Part shown: positions 18,038-26,082 of the stretch, piece after piece
How positions within the stretch are numbered: position 1 is the first letter of the stretch
How the letters are laid out: each line of letters opens with the position of its first letter
From: Lachnospiraceae bacterium
Lineage (GTDB): Bacteria; Bacillota_A; Clostridia; Lachnospirales; Lachnospiraceae
DNA length: 64,000 nt
Assembly (NCBI GenBank): GCA_017416505.1
Contig: JAFQCI010000026.1
Location: 20,033-84,032, forward strand
Direction: 5' to 3'
The notes under the pieces: generated by a model
The model's input: the letters and a program-made list of their open reading frames with translations, nothing else
Database searches by the model: none
Told to the model about the DNA's origin: nothing
Made by a program: the position numbers and the translations under genes

Positions 18038-18871
18038 CTACTTTCCAAGTTTTTTCAATAAATATGGGATTCCCTGTTCGAAGTTTACACCATACCAGCA
18101 TCCGTCTTTATCGTTCATGGTAATTCGGATACATTCTGCGGTATAATCTGCTGCAACCTTTAAGCCTTCTTTCCAGTCCATGCCGTTCATCATAGCACCT
18201 ACAAGAGTACTTGCGAAAACATCTCCTGTTCCATGGAAACTTGCAGGCAGCTTTTCGTTTGAATAGTAGAAAAATTCGTCTGCTTCCTTATCATATCCCA
18301 TAACTCCGGTGGTTCCTTCTTTGAAACCAATACCAGTCAGTACAGAAATTTTAGCACCTAGTTTGGATAATTGCAATAACATTTTTTTCACATATGCTTC
18401 ATCATAATCTTCTTTGTATTCCATACCAGTCATAAAAGAAGCCTCTGTCATATTTGGCACAATGATATCTGCCTTTGCGCATAAGGTTGCCATCTTTGAA
18501 GCAAATGCCTCGTCAAAAGCAGGATAAAGTTTACCGTTGTCACCCATAACAGGGTCTACTACGATTACATTGGAATCTGTCTTAAACTCATCAAACATAG
18601 CAGCAACAATATCAATCTGTTCAAAAGAACCTAAATAACCAGTATAAATTGCATCAAAATCAATGTTTTCTTCTTTCCAATGCTTAGTGATTGGTTTGAT
18701 TTCATCCGTCAAATCTTTAAATGTAAAGTTTTTGAACATGGTATGTGTTGATAATACTGCAGTAGGAATGATGGATGCCTCTACTCCCATAGCTGAAATA
18801 ATAGGAAGTGCAACGGTCAAGGAACATTTTCCTACACATGAGATATCCTGAATGGTGACAATTCGTTTCAT
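18038..18871 (-). CDS. pdxY: Pyridoxamine/pyridoxal kinase, PfkB-like
   Basis: A 277-residue vitamin B6 kinase that phosphorylates pyridoxal, pyridoxine or pyridoxamine with ATP. Seen in order: VTIQDISCVGKCSLTVALPI (substrate/anion region), IYTGYLGSF, VVDPVMGDNGKLY, IVPNMTEASFMTG and the catalytic FHGTGDVFAS motif with its Asp near residue 225. The ATG at 18871 is chosen because GGAG sits upstream with good spacing; a longer in-frame extension has none. A divergent MocR/PdxR-type regulator 104 bp away supports the B6 assignment. The symbol is by family resemblance. Confidence 0.88.
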   Translation of the reverse strand: MKRIVTIQDISCVGKCSLTVALPIISAMGVEASIIPTAVLSTHTMFKNFTFKDLTDEIKPITKHWKEENIDFDAIYTGYLGSFEQIDIVAAMFDEFKTDSNVIVVDPVMGDNGKLYPAFDEAFASKMATLCAKADIIVPNMTEASFMTGMEYKEDYDEAYVKKMLLQLSKLGAKISVLTGIGFKEGTTGVMGYDKEADEFFYYSNEKLPASFHGTGDVFASTLVGAMMNGMDWKEGLKVAADYTAECIRITMNDKDGCWYGVNFEQGIPYLLKKLGK

Positions 18872-18975
18872 TTTTCTTTTCTCCTTTACAAACGCATTTT
18901 TTCTTATTATACTATACTTTGGATATATTAAAATAATCAAAAACCAAACATTATATATAGCCAGATTGGAGTATT

Positions 18976-20379
18976 ATGCTAACTTATTCCTTTGAAGAAA
19001 AAGGCAACGACAGCCTTTACGAATACTTATACAAACAAATAAAAAAGGACATTCTTTCCTTCCAGCTTGCACCGGATGAAAAGCTTCCTTCCAAACGTGC
19101 ATTGGCTAAGCATCTTAACATTAGTACCATTACCGTTGAAAATGCATATAGCCAGTTAATCGCAGAAGGATATCTATATTCTGTGCCAAAAAGCGGATAT
19201 TATGTTTCAAATATTTCCTCCAGAAGACCCTTAGAAGAGACCCCTTCTGTTTCTTCCTCTGAGGAAAAGAATCTTCCAGACCCTTATTTTGCTGATTTCG
19301 TGAGTAACTCTACGGTTCAGCATAACTTTCCTTTCTCTACCTGGACAAAGTTAATGAGAGAAACCATGTCAGATGACGCAAAAAAGCTTATGGTCAGATC
19401 ACCTTCTGCCGGAGTCCTGGAACTAAGAACTGCTATTTCCCATTACCTGCATCAGTTTCAGGGATTAAACGTAGAACCGGAACAGATTATTGTTGGTGCC
19501 GGAACGGAATATCTCTATGGACTTATTATCCAGTTACTTGGAAGAAATCAGATTTATGCTGTGGAAGAACCCGGATATCAGAAGATTTCAAAAATATATC
19601 GTGCCAATGATGTATCTTTGGCTCATATTTCCCTGGATGAAAACGGAATTGATTTAGGGCAATTAGAAAAAAGCAATGCGGATGTCTTACATATTTCCCC
19701 ATCCCACCATTTTCCTACGGGATTTGTTACTCCTATCAGCAGAAGATATGAACTTTTATCCTGGGCATCGAAATCCCCGAATCGATTTATTATCGAAGAC
19801 GATTATGACAGTGAATTCCGTCTTCTTGGAAAACCGATTCCCTCCCTGTCCAGTATTGACGTTTTGGATAAAGTAATTTATATTAATACCTTTTCCAAAA
19901 GCCTTAGTTCCACCATACGAATCAGCTATATGGTTCTGCCGAAAACCCTGATTCACACATATAAAAAAGAATTAAGTTTTTATTCCTGTACTGTTTCAAA
20001 TTTTGAGCAATATACCCTGGCAAAATTTATTGAGGGCGGATATCTTGAAAAACACATTAACCGTATGCGTAATTTTTACCGTTCTCAACGGGACGTGATT
20101 CTTTCTTGTATTAAAAAGGAAAAAAATTATGAAAAGACCTTGATTCGGGAAGAAAATGCCGGTCTTCATTTTCTTTTAGAGGTGCAGACGGACTTGTCTG
20201 ATTATGACTTAACAAAAAAAGCCTTGGAACATGGAATCCACATTTCCTGTCTTAGTCACTATTTCCACGATAAATCCAAGGCAAAAGAACATACTTTAAT
20301 TGTCAATTACTCCGGCATCGAAACCGATAAAATGCAGGAGGCAGTTCATAGATTATTTCAAAGTTTATGGGAATCATAA
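18976..20379 (+). CDS. PdxR-like MocR/GntR regulator with aminotransferase domain
   Basis: A 467-residue transcription factor. The N-terminal GntR winged helix (about 10-80) includes KLPSKRALAKHLNISTITVE and AEGYLYSVPKSGYYV. A fold-type I aminotransferase-like domain follows from about 110, with GAGTEYLYGLIIQ, EEPGYQ and the PLP-lysine region INTFSKSLSSTIRISYM. PLP is probably the effector rather than a cofactor for catalysis. It is divergent from the pyridoxal kinase gene, as in known PdxR-controlled B6 salvage loci, so regulation of that gene is likely. It overlaps the convergent Nudix gene by 6 bp. Confidence 0.87.
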   Translation: MLTYSFEEKGNDSLYEYLYKQIKKDILSFQLAPDEKLPSKRALAKHLNISTITVENAYSQLIAEGYLYSVPKSGYYVSNISSRRPLEETPSVSSSEEKNLPDPYFADFVSNSTVQHNFPFSTWTKLMRETMSDDAKKLMVRSPSAGVLELRTAISHYLHQFQGLNVEPEQIIVGAGTEYLYGLIIQLLGRNQIYAVEEPGYQKISKIYRANDVSLAHISLDENGIDLGQLEKSNADVLHISPSHHFPTGFVTPISRRYELLSWASKSPNRFIIEDDYDSEFRLLGKPIPSLSSIDVLDKVIYINTFSKSLSSTIRISYMVLPKTLIHTYKKELSFYSCTVSNFEQYTLAKFIEGGYLEKHINRMRNFYRSQRDVILSCIKKEKNYEKTLIREENAGLHFLLEVQTDLSDYDLTKKALEHGIHISCLSHYFHDKSKAKEHTLIVNYSGIETDKMQEAVHRLFQSLWES

Positions 20380-20856
20380 AACATTGAAATAATCTATTCC
20401 CCGAATCATCTCCCTTGCTTCTATCAGGCATTCTCCCCGATACCTTAATTTTAAAGAGAAATACTCCTTTTCCTCTGCCAAAAGCTTTAAGAAAATCTTA
20501 TCTCCTTCCCATAGGTTCAGTTGAAACACTTCTTCTTTTTCAATCCACTTTAAAGTTCCTTCATCGCAATCCGTTACTTCTCCGGAAAATTTATCTATGG
20601 TATATAAGTGCATATATTCTATGATTCCGCCTTCTTGAATAAAAGTCACCAAACCACGATAAGAAAACCCTTCCACCGTAAGTCCGGTTTCTTCTTTTAC
20701 TTCCCGAATCATACATTCTTCCGGAGTTTCTCCCTCTTCAAATCTGCCGCCTACACCAATCCATTTTCCCTCATTGATATCATTTTCTTTTTTATTCCGA
20801 TATAACATCAGATATTTTCCATCCTGCTCAATATAACATAACGTCGTTAATAACAT
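20374..20856 (-). CDS. Nudix hydrolase, 8-oxo-dGTP-diphosphatase-like
   Basis: A 160-residue Nudix enzyme. The Nudix box is GGRFEEGETPEECMIREVKEETGL (G at about 38; given as GGRFEEGE and REVKEETGL), with the metal-binding REVKEE core intact. A tyrosine-rich N-terminus (LLTTLCYIEQDGKYLMLYRN) fits MutT/NudG-type members. The ATG at 20856 follows AGGAAAG; a longer start lacks support. Substrate is uncertain. The gene converges on the PdxR-like regulator. Confidence 0.87.
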   Translation of the reverse strand: MLLTTLCYIEQDGKYLMLYRNKKENDINEGKWIGVGGRFEEGETPEECMIREVKEETGLTVEGFSYRGLVTFIQEGGIIEYMHLYTIDKFSGEVTDCDEGTLKWIEKEEVFQLNLWEGDKIFLKLLAEEKEYFSLKLRYRGECLIEAREMIRGIDYFNVL

Positions 20857-20867
20857 TTTCTTTCCTC

Positions 20868-21179
20868 CTACCATCCTGCCAGTTGAACCAAAAAGGCTGT
20901 CATTGCCGCACCTACCGCTACAGTCAAAAGGCTGCGTTTAAAATATGCCAGTATAATTGCCGCCACACAACCTAAAGATGCACTAAGCCTAGAGCCTGTA
21001 CTAGAAAAAATCGCAGGAAAGGTCATGGCTGACAATACAACATATGGAACATAGTATAAAAAGGATTTTACCCATTTATGATTGATTTTCTTTCGAAATA
21101 ATACCATGGGAGTCACACGAATAAGGTAAGTCACTCCCGCCATTACTGCAATTCCCATTAATAAATATCCTGTTTTCAT
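20868..21179 (-). CDS. azlD: AzlD-like branched-chain amino-acid exporter subunit
   Basis: A 103-residue integral membrane protein with about four helices (MKTGYLLMGIAVMAGVTYLIRVTPM in parts, then KSFLYYVPYVVLSAMTFPAIF). It is the small partner of AzlC in branched-chain amino-acid export. The start overlaps the azlC stop by 4 bp (ATGA) and GAGGAG lies just upstream, so translation is probably coupled. Confidence 0.88.
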   Translation of the reverse strand: MKTGYLLMGIAVMAGVTYLIRVTPMVLFRKKINHKWVKSFLYYVPYVVLSAMTFPAIFSSTGSRLSASLGCVAAIILAYFKRSLLTVAVGAAMTAFLVQLAGW

Positions 21180-21883
21180 TCTGTCTTCTCCTCGTCCACT
21201 GGAAATAATGTCGCTGCGACTGCACTTACCAGGATGGTAATGATAATAATAGACCATCCCCCAGAGCATTCTTTTAGTCCCGGAAGATAAGCAAATGCCA
21301 GACTAAATAGTATGGCTAATATCACAGCAAACAACACATTTTTATGTTCCCTTGCAACAGGAATCACAATGGCGATAAACATACCATAAAGGGCAATCCC
21401 CATGGCACTGGATAGTATTTCAGGCATAATGGAAGTTGCCACCGCCCCTGCCAAGGTGCCTCCTGTCCATCCAAGCATTGGCATTAAAATTAAGCCTGCC
21501 ATATAGGAAGAGGTCAAGTCTTCCTTTCTTTGCATGGATACTGCAAAAATCTCATCTGTAATCCCAAAGGAAATAAAAAAACGTTCTTTTAATGACATTT
21601 TACTTTCTACTTTTTGAGATACGGACAAGGACATCAGAAAATATCGGATATTAATAATAAGAGTCGTTAAAGCCAGTTCTATCATAGTTCCATGGACAAG
21701 CAACAGATTCACTCCGGCAAACTGCCCTGCACTGGTTAGATTCGTTAATGAAATTAAAACCGTTGCCCAAATTGGCAGACCGGACAAAACAGAAGTCAGT
21801 CCAAATGCCATGGAAACAGAAAAATATCCCAAACAAATGGGAATTCCGTCACGAATTCCCTGAATCAATTCATTCTTTTTCAT
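21176..21883 (-). CDS. azlC: AzlC-like branched-chain amino-acid exporter subunit
   Basis: A 235-residue membrane protein. It shows the AzlC signature SVSMAFGLTSVLSGLPIWATV near the N-terminus, LTSAGQFAGVNLL in the next segment, LTTLIINIRYFLMSLSVSQ (the conserved NIRY motif) and ITDEIFAVS. It forms a two-subunit exporter with the overlapping azlD gene. No Lrp or other regulator is adjacent. Confidence 0.92.
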   Translation of the reverse strand: MKKNELIQGIRDGIPICLGYFSVSMAFGLTSVLSGLPIWATVLISLTNLTSAGQFAGVNLLLVHGTMIELALTTLIINIRYFLMSLSVSQKVESKMSLKERFFISFGITDEIFAVSMQRKEDLTSSYMAGLILMPMLGWTGGTLAGAVATSIMPEILSSAMGIALYGMFIAIVIPVAREHKNVLFAVILAILFSLAFAYLPGLKECSGGWSIIIITILVSAVAATLFPVDEEKTE

Positions 21884-21900
21884 TTATAACTCCCCATCTC

Positions 21901-23295
21901 CTATGTTTGTCCTGCTGCTTTCCATTTACGTCCTAACCTTCGCCTTACAATGATAAAACAGATAATATGTGCAAGCAGCGTAATCGTCCAGGATATCGGA
22001 TAAGTAAGGTATATCATCTGAACTGTATGGAACTGCTCCATTTGAAACAAGGTTGCAAGCCAGATTAATCGCAATGCACAGGCACCAATTAGGGACACTA
22101 TCATAGGCATAACGGAATATCCCAATCCCCTAAGCATTCCTACCATAACATCCATCATTCCACATAGTGCATATACACTACAGATATATTTCAAACGCTC
22201 GGTTCCTGCTGCAATTACTTCCGGATTTTTAGAATAAAATCCCAGTAACTCCTCTGAAAAAAGCACTGCTCCATTTCCCATAACCAGACCTACCACCAGC
22301 ACACAAAGCTGGGCTGTGATTAATATTTTATTAATTCTTTCATATTTTGCAGCCCCTACATTCTGGCTGGTAAAGGAAATGGCCGACTGATAAAAGGCAT
22401 TCATGGACATATATACAAAGCCTTCTACATTGCTTGCCGCTGAATTTCCTGCCACCTCAATGGCACCAAAGGAGTTAATGGAAGATTGAATTGTTACATT
22501 GGCAATCGCAAAAATAACTCCTTGAAATCCCGCTGGAAGTCCAATTTGTAAGATTTTTAATAAAATTTTAGGGTGAATTCGTAAACTTTTTAATTCCAGA
22601 CGAATTCCACTTTGTTCTTTCATTAAACAAAGCAAGACCAAAGCTGCAGAAATACACTGGGAAATTACTGTCGCCAAGGCTACTCCTGCTACATCCATTT
22701 TAAATTGGATGACAAACACCAAGTTTAGTACCACATTAATTACGCCGGCTAACAACAAGAAATAGAGTGGACGTTTGGTATCTCCTACCGCCCTTAAAAT
22801 GGCACTTCCAAAATTATAAACCATAGTAGCTGTCATTCCCAAAAAATAAATACGAAGATAGGTGGTTGCAAGGTCCCGAACTTCCTCCGGAGATTGCATC
22901 CAGATTAAAATCTGACGAGCTCCTACAACACCTACTATAGTTAAAATTACCCCACTTAAAATACTAAGCATCATGGCAGTATGTACGGTATCCTTTAATT
23001 CTTTTTCCTGCTTCGCACCAAAAAATCTAGCCACTAAAACATTAGCACCAATGGATAAACCGATAAAAAGATTCGTAAGCAGATTGATAAGGGAAGTATT
23101 AGAACCAACTGCAGCTAAAGAATTATCTCCTGCATACCTTCCCACAACAATAATATCTGCCGCATTGAATAATAACTGCAGAATACTGGAACACATTAAG
23201 GGAACTGCAAACAACAGCATCTTCTTTAAAATAGAACCACTACACATGTCAATTTGATATTTCTTTTTTTCTTTATTTTCTGACATATTCTTCAT
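21901..23295 (-). CDS. MATE-family efflux transporter
   Basis: A 464-residue cation-coupled multidrug/toxin exporter with twelve hydrophobic segments in two similar halves. Typical landmarks are ILKKMLLFAVPLMCSSILQ, LFNAADIIVVGRYAGDNSLAAVG, GLSIGANVLVARFFGAK, and AIEVAGNSAASNVEGF in the second half. Two start sites 9 bp apart are possible (MKNMSEN or MSEN); neither has a strong ribosome site. It is followed after 17 bp by azlC but substrate is unknown. Confidence 0.92.
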   Translation of the reverse strand: MKNMSENKEKKKYQIDMCSGSILKKMLLFAVPLMCSSILQLLFNAADIIVVGRYAGDNSLAAVGSNTSLINLLTNLFIGLSIGANVLVARFFGAKQEKELKDTVHTAMMLSILSGVILTIVGVVGARQILIWMQSPEEVRDLATTYLRIYFLGMTATMVYNFGSAILRAVGDTKRPLYFLLLAGVINVVLNLVFVIQFKMDVAGVALATVISQCISAALVLLCLMKEQSGIRLELKSLRIHPKILLKILQIGLPAGFQGVIFAIANVTIQSSINSFGAIEVAGNSAASNVEGFVYMSMNAFYQSAISFTSQNVGAAKYERINKILITAQLCVLVVGLVMGNGAVLFSEELLGFYSKNPEVIAAGTERLKYICSVYALCGMMDVMVGMLRGLGYSVMPMIVSLIGACALRLIWLATLFQMEQFHTVQMIYLTYPISWTITLLAHIICFIIVRRRLGRKWKAAGQT

Positions 23296-23360
23296 CTCTT
23301 TTCTTATATCCTACGTACTCTAAGTTAGAACAAAAAACTCATCATTTCTGCTATTTAAAA

Positions 23361-24068
23361 CTATTTTAGCCCTTTTAAAAAATCCATTAACTCTTCAAAG
23401 CCACCTTGTGGATATTCCGAAATATCCTGTTCTTCTTTGTTTATCAGGCAATCCTTATGTAAAAATACTTTCATTCCAAGTGTTTTTGCTACCATATCTT
23501 CCGTTACATCATTTCCTACCATCAGACATTCTTCTGCCTTGCATCCGATTTTATCTAAAATCTCCTGGTAGTATTTTGGATTTGGTTTGCAATAACTGCT
23601 ATTCTCATAAGTAGTATAAAGTTCAAAATCCTCTGGCTTAAGCCCCGCCCAACGGATTCGATTCTCCGTAGCCGGTGCCGGAAAAATCGGATTGGTTGCC
23701 AGAACCACTCGAAATCCCATTTCTTTTACCTGATTAAAATATCCTGCTACTTTCTCATTTCTCGGACAGGTAAAGGATGCCTTATTAAAATCATTAACAT
23801 AAAAATCATCTATCAATGGACGATGCTCTAAGGCTTCTTTTCCCATCATTTCTTCAAAAACCTTCCAGAATACCACTTCATTTTTCACTGTTCCATCATT
23901 CCTTACCATAGCTTCCATACCAGCCATAATAGTTTGAATGAATTTATCTTTTTCGTATCCTAAGGGAAGTAATCGTTCCAATAATAATTTAAAATAAGCC
24001 TTTACAAAAAGCTCCTGGTTCATAGGCAATAAAGTCCCGTCTAAATCAAATAAAATGGTTGTTATCAT
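23361..24068 (-). CDS. HAD-family hydrolase, YjjG/REG-2-like
   Basis: A 235-residue phosphatase. Motif I is FDLDGTLLPM (D8, D10), a large helical cap covers about 15-95, motif II is VVLATNPIFP, a lysine follows in YCKPNPKYYQEIL and motif IV is LMVGNDVTEDMVAK. The cap type and length fit small-molecule phosphatases; the substrate is unknown. The gene stands 65 bp upstream of the MATE gene with separate ribosome site. Confidence 0.85.
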   Translation of the reverse strand: MITTILFDLDGTLLPMNQELFVKAYFKLLLERLLPLGYEKDKFIQTIMAGMEAMVRNDGTVKNEVVFWKVFEEMMGKEALEHRPLIDDFYVNDFNKASFTCPRNEKVAGYFNQVKEMGFRVVLATNPIFPAPATENRIRWAGLKPEDFELYTTYENSSYCKPNPKYYQEILDKIGCKAEECLMVGNDVTEDMVAKTLGMKVFLHKDCLINKEEQDISEYPQGGFEELMDFLKGLK

Positions 24069-24091
24069 AATTCTCTCCTTCCTTTCTTAAC

Positions 24092-24184
24092 AAAAAAGGA
24101 CTATCTGTATTTTATTTATGGCATTTACAATGCTTACCGCTTTTATCATCCCAAAATAACAACTCACAGATATTCCTTTTTTTA
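24092..24184 (-). terminator. Long hairpin after the DUF1846 gene
   Basis: Arms AAAAAAGGACTATCTGT and ACAGATATTCCTTTTTTT pair with one mismatch around a 58-base inner region. Read on the minus strand it ends in CCTTTTTTG, so it can terminate the DUF1846 transcript. The large loop includes CATTTACAATGCTTACCGC; no ORF with a ribosome site is seen in it. Confidence 0.6.
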
Positions 24185-24254
24185 CATTGTTCCCTGCATA
24201 ACAGAGGTTTAACCTATATCTCTTACTCTACCAAAAACCGTCTTTTTTCCTTTC

Positions 24255-25739
24255 TTAATGCATATCATTTTTTAATGCATTGGTAATAATCGGTTCACTG
24301 GTAAGGTCAACATTTAATTTCTTAAATGTCTTAATGTCTACATCTGATAACATATCCGAAGTATGAACCTGACATCCTGATAGTTTTGGTAACTGTTCCA
24401 TTGCCTTTTTTGCATTCTCATCTTCTAAGGCAGACAATGCAAGGGCAATCAACACTTCATCGGAATGCAGTCTAGGGTTCTTACTTCCTAAGTATCTGGT
24501 CTTTAAATTCTGAATTGGTTCAAAGGCATTTGGTGCAATCAAATGAAGGTCCTCATTGATTCCTCCAAGGTACTTCAAAGAATTTAACAACAATGCTGCA
24601 GAAGCACCTAAAAGCTCTGTCGTTTTTGAAGTAATGATAGTGCCATCCGCCAATTCAATGGCTGCCGTCGGTACCCCTAGTTCTTCTGCCCGTTTCTTAG
24701 CTGCAACCGTAACCTTTCTGTCATCTGTTGTAATCTTAGCCTGTTTCATCAAAAGTTCAATCTTATAAATTTCACTTTCAACATTTTCGCCCAATGCCAT
24801 CTGATTCAGATATTTATAATATCTTCGAATGATTTCCATTCTGGAAGCTTCGGAAACTACTGTATCATCTATGATACATTTTCCTGCCATATTAACACCC
24901 ATATCCGTAGGGGATTTGTATGGATTTTCACCATAAATCTCTTCAAATACAGCATTTAAAACAGGGAAAATTTCAATGTCCCTATTATAATTTACTGTAG
25001 TTACCCCATAGGCTTCAAGATGAAATGGGTCAATCATATTAACATCATTTAAATCTGCCGTAGCTGCTTCATAGGCAAGATTTACCGGATGTTTTAATGG
25101 AATATTCCAGATAGGGAAGGTTTCAAACTTCGCGTAACCTGCCTTAATTCCACGTTTATTCTCGTGGTAAAGCTGAGAAAGACAGGTCGCCATCTTTCCA
25201 CTTCCAGGTCCTGGAGCCGTAATGACTACCAGTGGTCTTTGGGTTTCAATATAGTCATTCTTACCGAATCCTTCGTCACTGACAATATGTGGCACATTGG
25301 TAGGATATCCTTCAATGGCATAATGACGATATACCTTAATTCCCTTCTTCTCTAGTTTTTCCTTAAAGTCTGCGGCCGCAGCCTGTCCGGAATACATGGT
25401 AATTACCACACTGCCCACATATAATCCGCAACTTCTGTATTCTTCAATTAAACGGATAACATCCTTATCATAGGTAATTCCTAAATCTTCTCTTTTCTTA
25501 TTCCGTTCAATGTCTTCTGCACCGATGACAATGACTACTTCTGCCTGTTCTGACAATTGTAACAACATCTTTAACTTACTGTCCGGTGCAAAACCAGGCA
25601 ATACTCTGGAGGCATGAAAATCATCAAATAATTTTCCACCAAATTCCAAATACAGTTTATCCCCGAATTTATTAATTCGCTCTTTGATATACTCCGACTG
25701 TATTTTTAAATATTTTTCGTTATCAAATCCTGTTTTCAT
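24255..25739 (-). CDS. DUF1846 family protein
   Basis: A 494-residue protein matching DUF1846 over its whole length: start GFDNEKYLKIQSEYI, LYLEFGGKLFDDFHASRVLP, VVIGAEDIERNK, VVITAPGPGSGKMATCLSQLYH (a P-loop-like stretch near residue 180, given in parts) and ETFPIWNIPLKHPVNLAYEAAT. The GPGSGKMAT segment suggests nucleotide or phosphate binding. The family is common in Clostridia and lactic acid bacteria; its reaction is not established as far as I know. It is monocistronic. Confidence 0.93.
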   Translation of the reverse strand: MKTGFDNEKYLKIQSEYIKERINKFGDKLYLEFGGKLFDDFHASRVLPGFAPDSKLKMLLQLSEQAEVVIVIGAEDIERNKKREDLGITYDKDVIRLIEEYRSCGLYVGSVVITMYSGQAAAADFKEKLEKKGIKVYRHYAIEGYPTNVPHIVSDEGFGKNDYIETQRPLVVITAPGPGSGKMATCLSQLYHENKRGIKAGYAKFETFPIWNIPLKHPVNLAYEAATADLNDVNMIDPFHLEAYGVTTVNYNRDIEIFPVLNAVFEEIYGENPYKSPTDMGVNMAGKCIIDDTVVSEASRMEIIRRYYKYLNQMALGENVESEIYKIELLMKQAKITTDDRKVTVAAKKRAEELGVPTAAIELADGTIITSKTTELLGASAALLLNSLKYLGGINEDLHLIAPNAFEPIQNLKTRYLGSKNPRLHSDEVLIALALSALEDENAKKAMEQLPKLSGCQVHTSDMLSDVDIKTFKKLNVDLTSEPIITNALKNDMH

Positions 25740-25776
25740 AAATTTCTTCTCTTTTCATTTTTCTTTACGTCTTAAT

Positions 25777-26082
25777 TAATGTGATACCATGTTCAAAAGT
25801 CATATATTTCATACCCGCATGAAAAAATATAATTTTGAAACCTACAAAACTCAATTATCCACGACGCATCCCGGATAAATTAAACTAAACTTTATAATAT
25901 CATTAGATTTCTCTCCTTGCAAGTCAAAAACAAGAAAAAAATCGAAAAGAACCAGCATTTTATGTTTGCTGATTCTTTTCTATTTTTCCCTATATTATAA
26001 TGTTTGAAAAAAAGTATTTTGCCCCATGATACCTGCACATTGCCATAGATTTCGTGTCACCCTTTGACATGGTATCACATTA
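25777..26082. repeat. 306-bp interval bounded by perfect 16-bp inverted repeats
   Basis: TAATGTGATACCATGT at the left is exactly repeated in inverse at the right end (ACATGGTATCACATTA). The right copy includes the stop codon of the ABC permease gene (26080-26082). Inside is the permease's terminator and a further CATGATACC half-motif near 26033. There is no ORF. The arrangement looks like a non-autonomous mobile element (MITE-like), though no second copy exists in the window and no clear target duplication is seen. Confidence 0.5.
25944..25981 (-). terminator. Terminator after the FtsX-type ABC permease
   Basis: GAAAAGAACCAGCA pairs with TGCTGATTCTTTTC across a short loop, followed on the minus strand by CGATTTTTTTC. 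It lies inside the interval bounded by inverted repeats, about 100 bp past the permease stop codon. Confidence 0.7.

Noticed and set aside
25777..26082. Insertion sequence with transposase
   Set aside because: Only inverted repeats are present; the interior has no coding potential.
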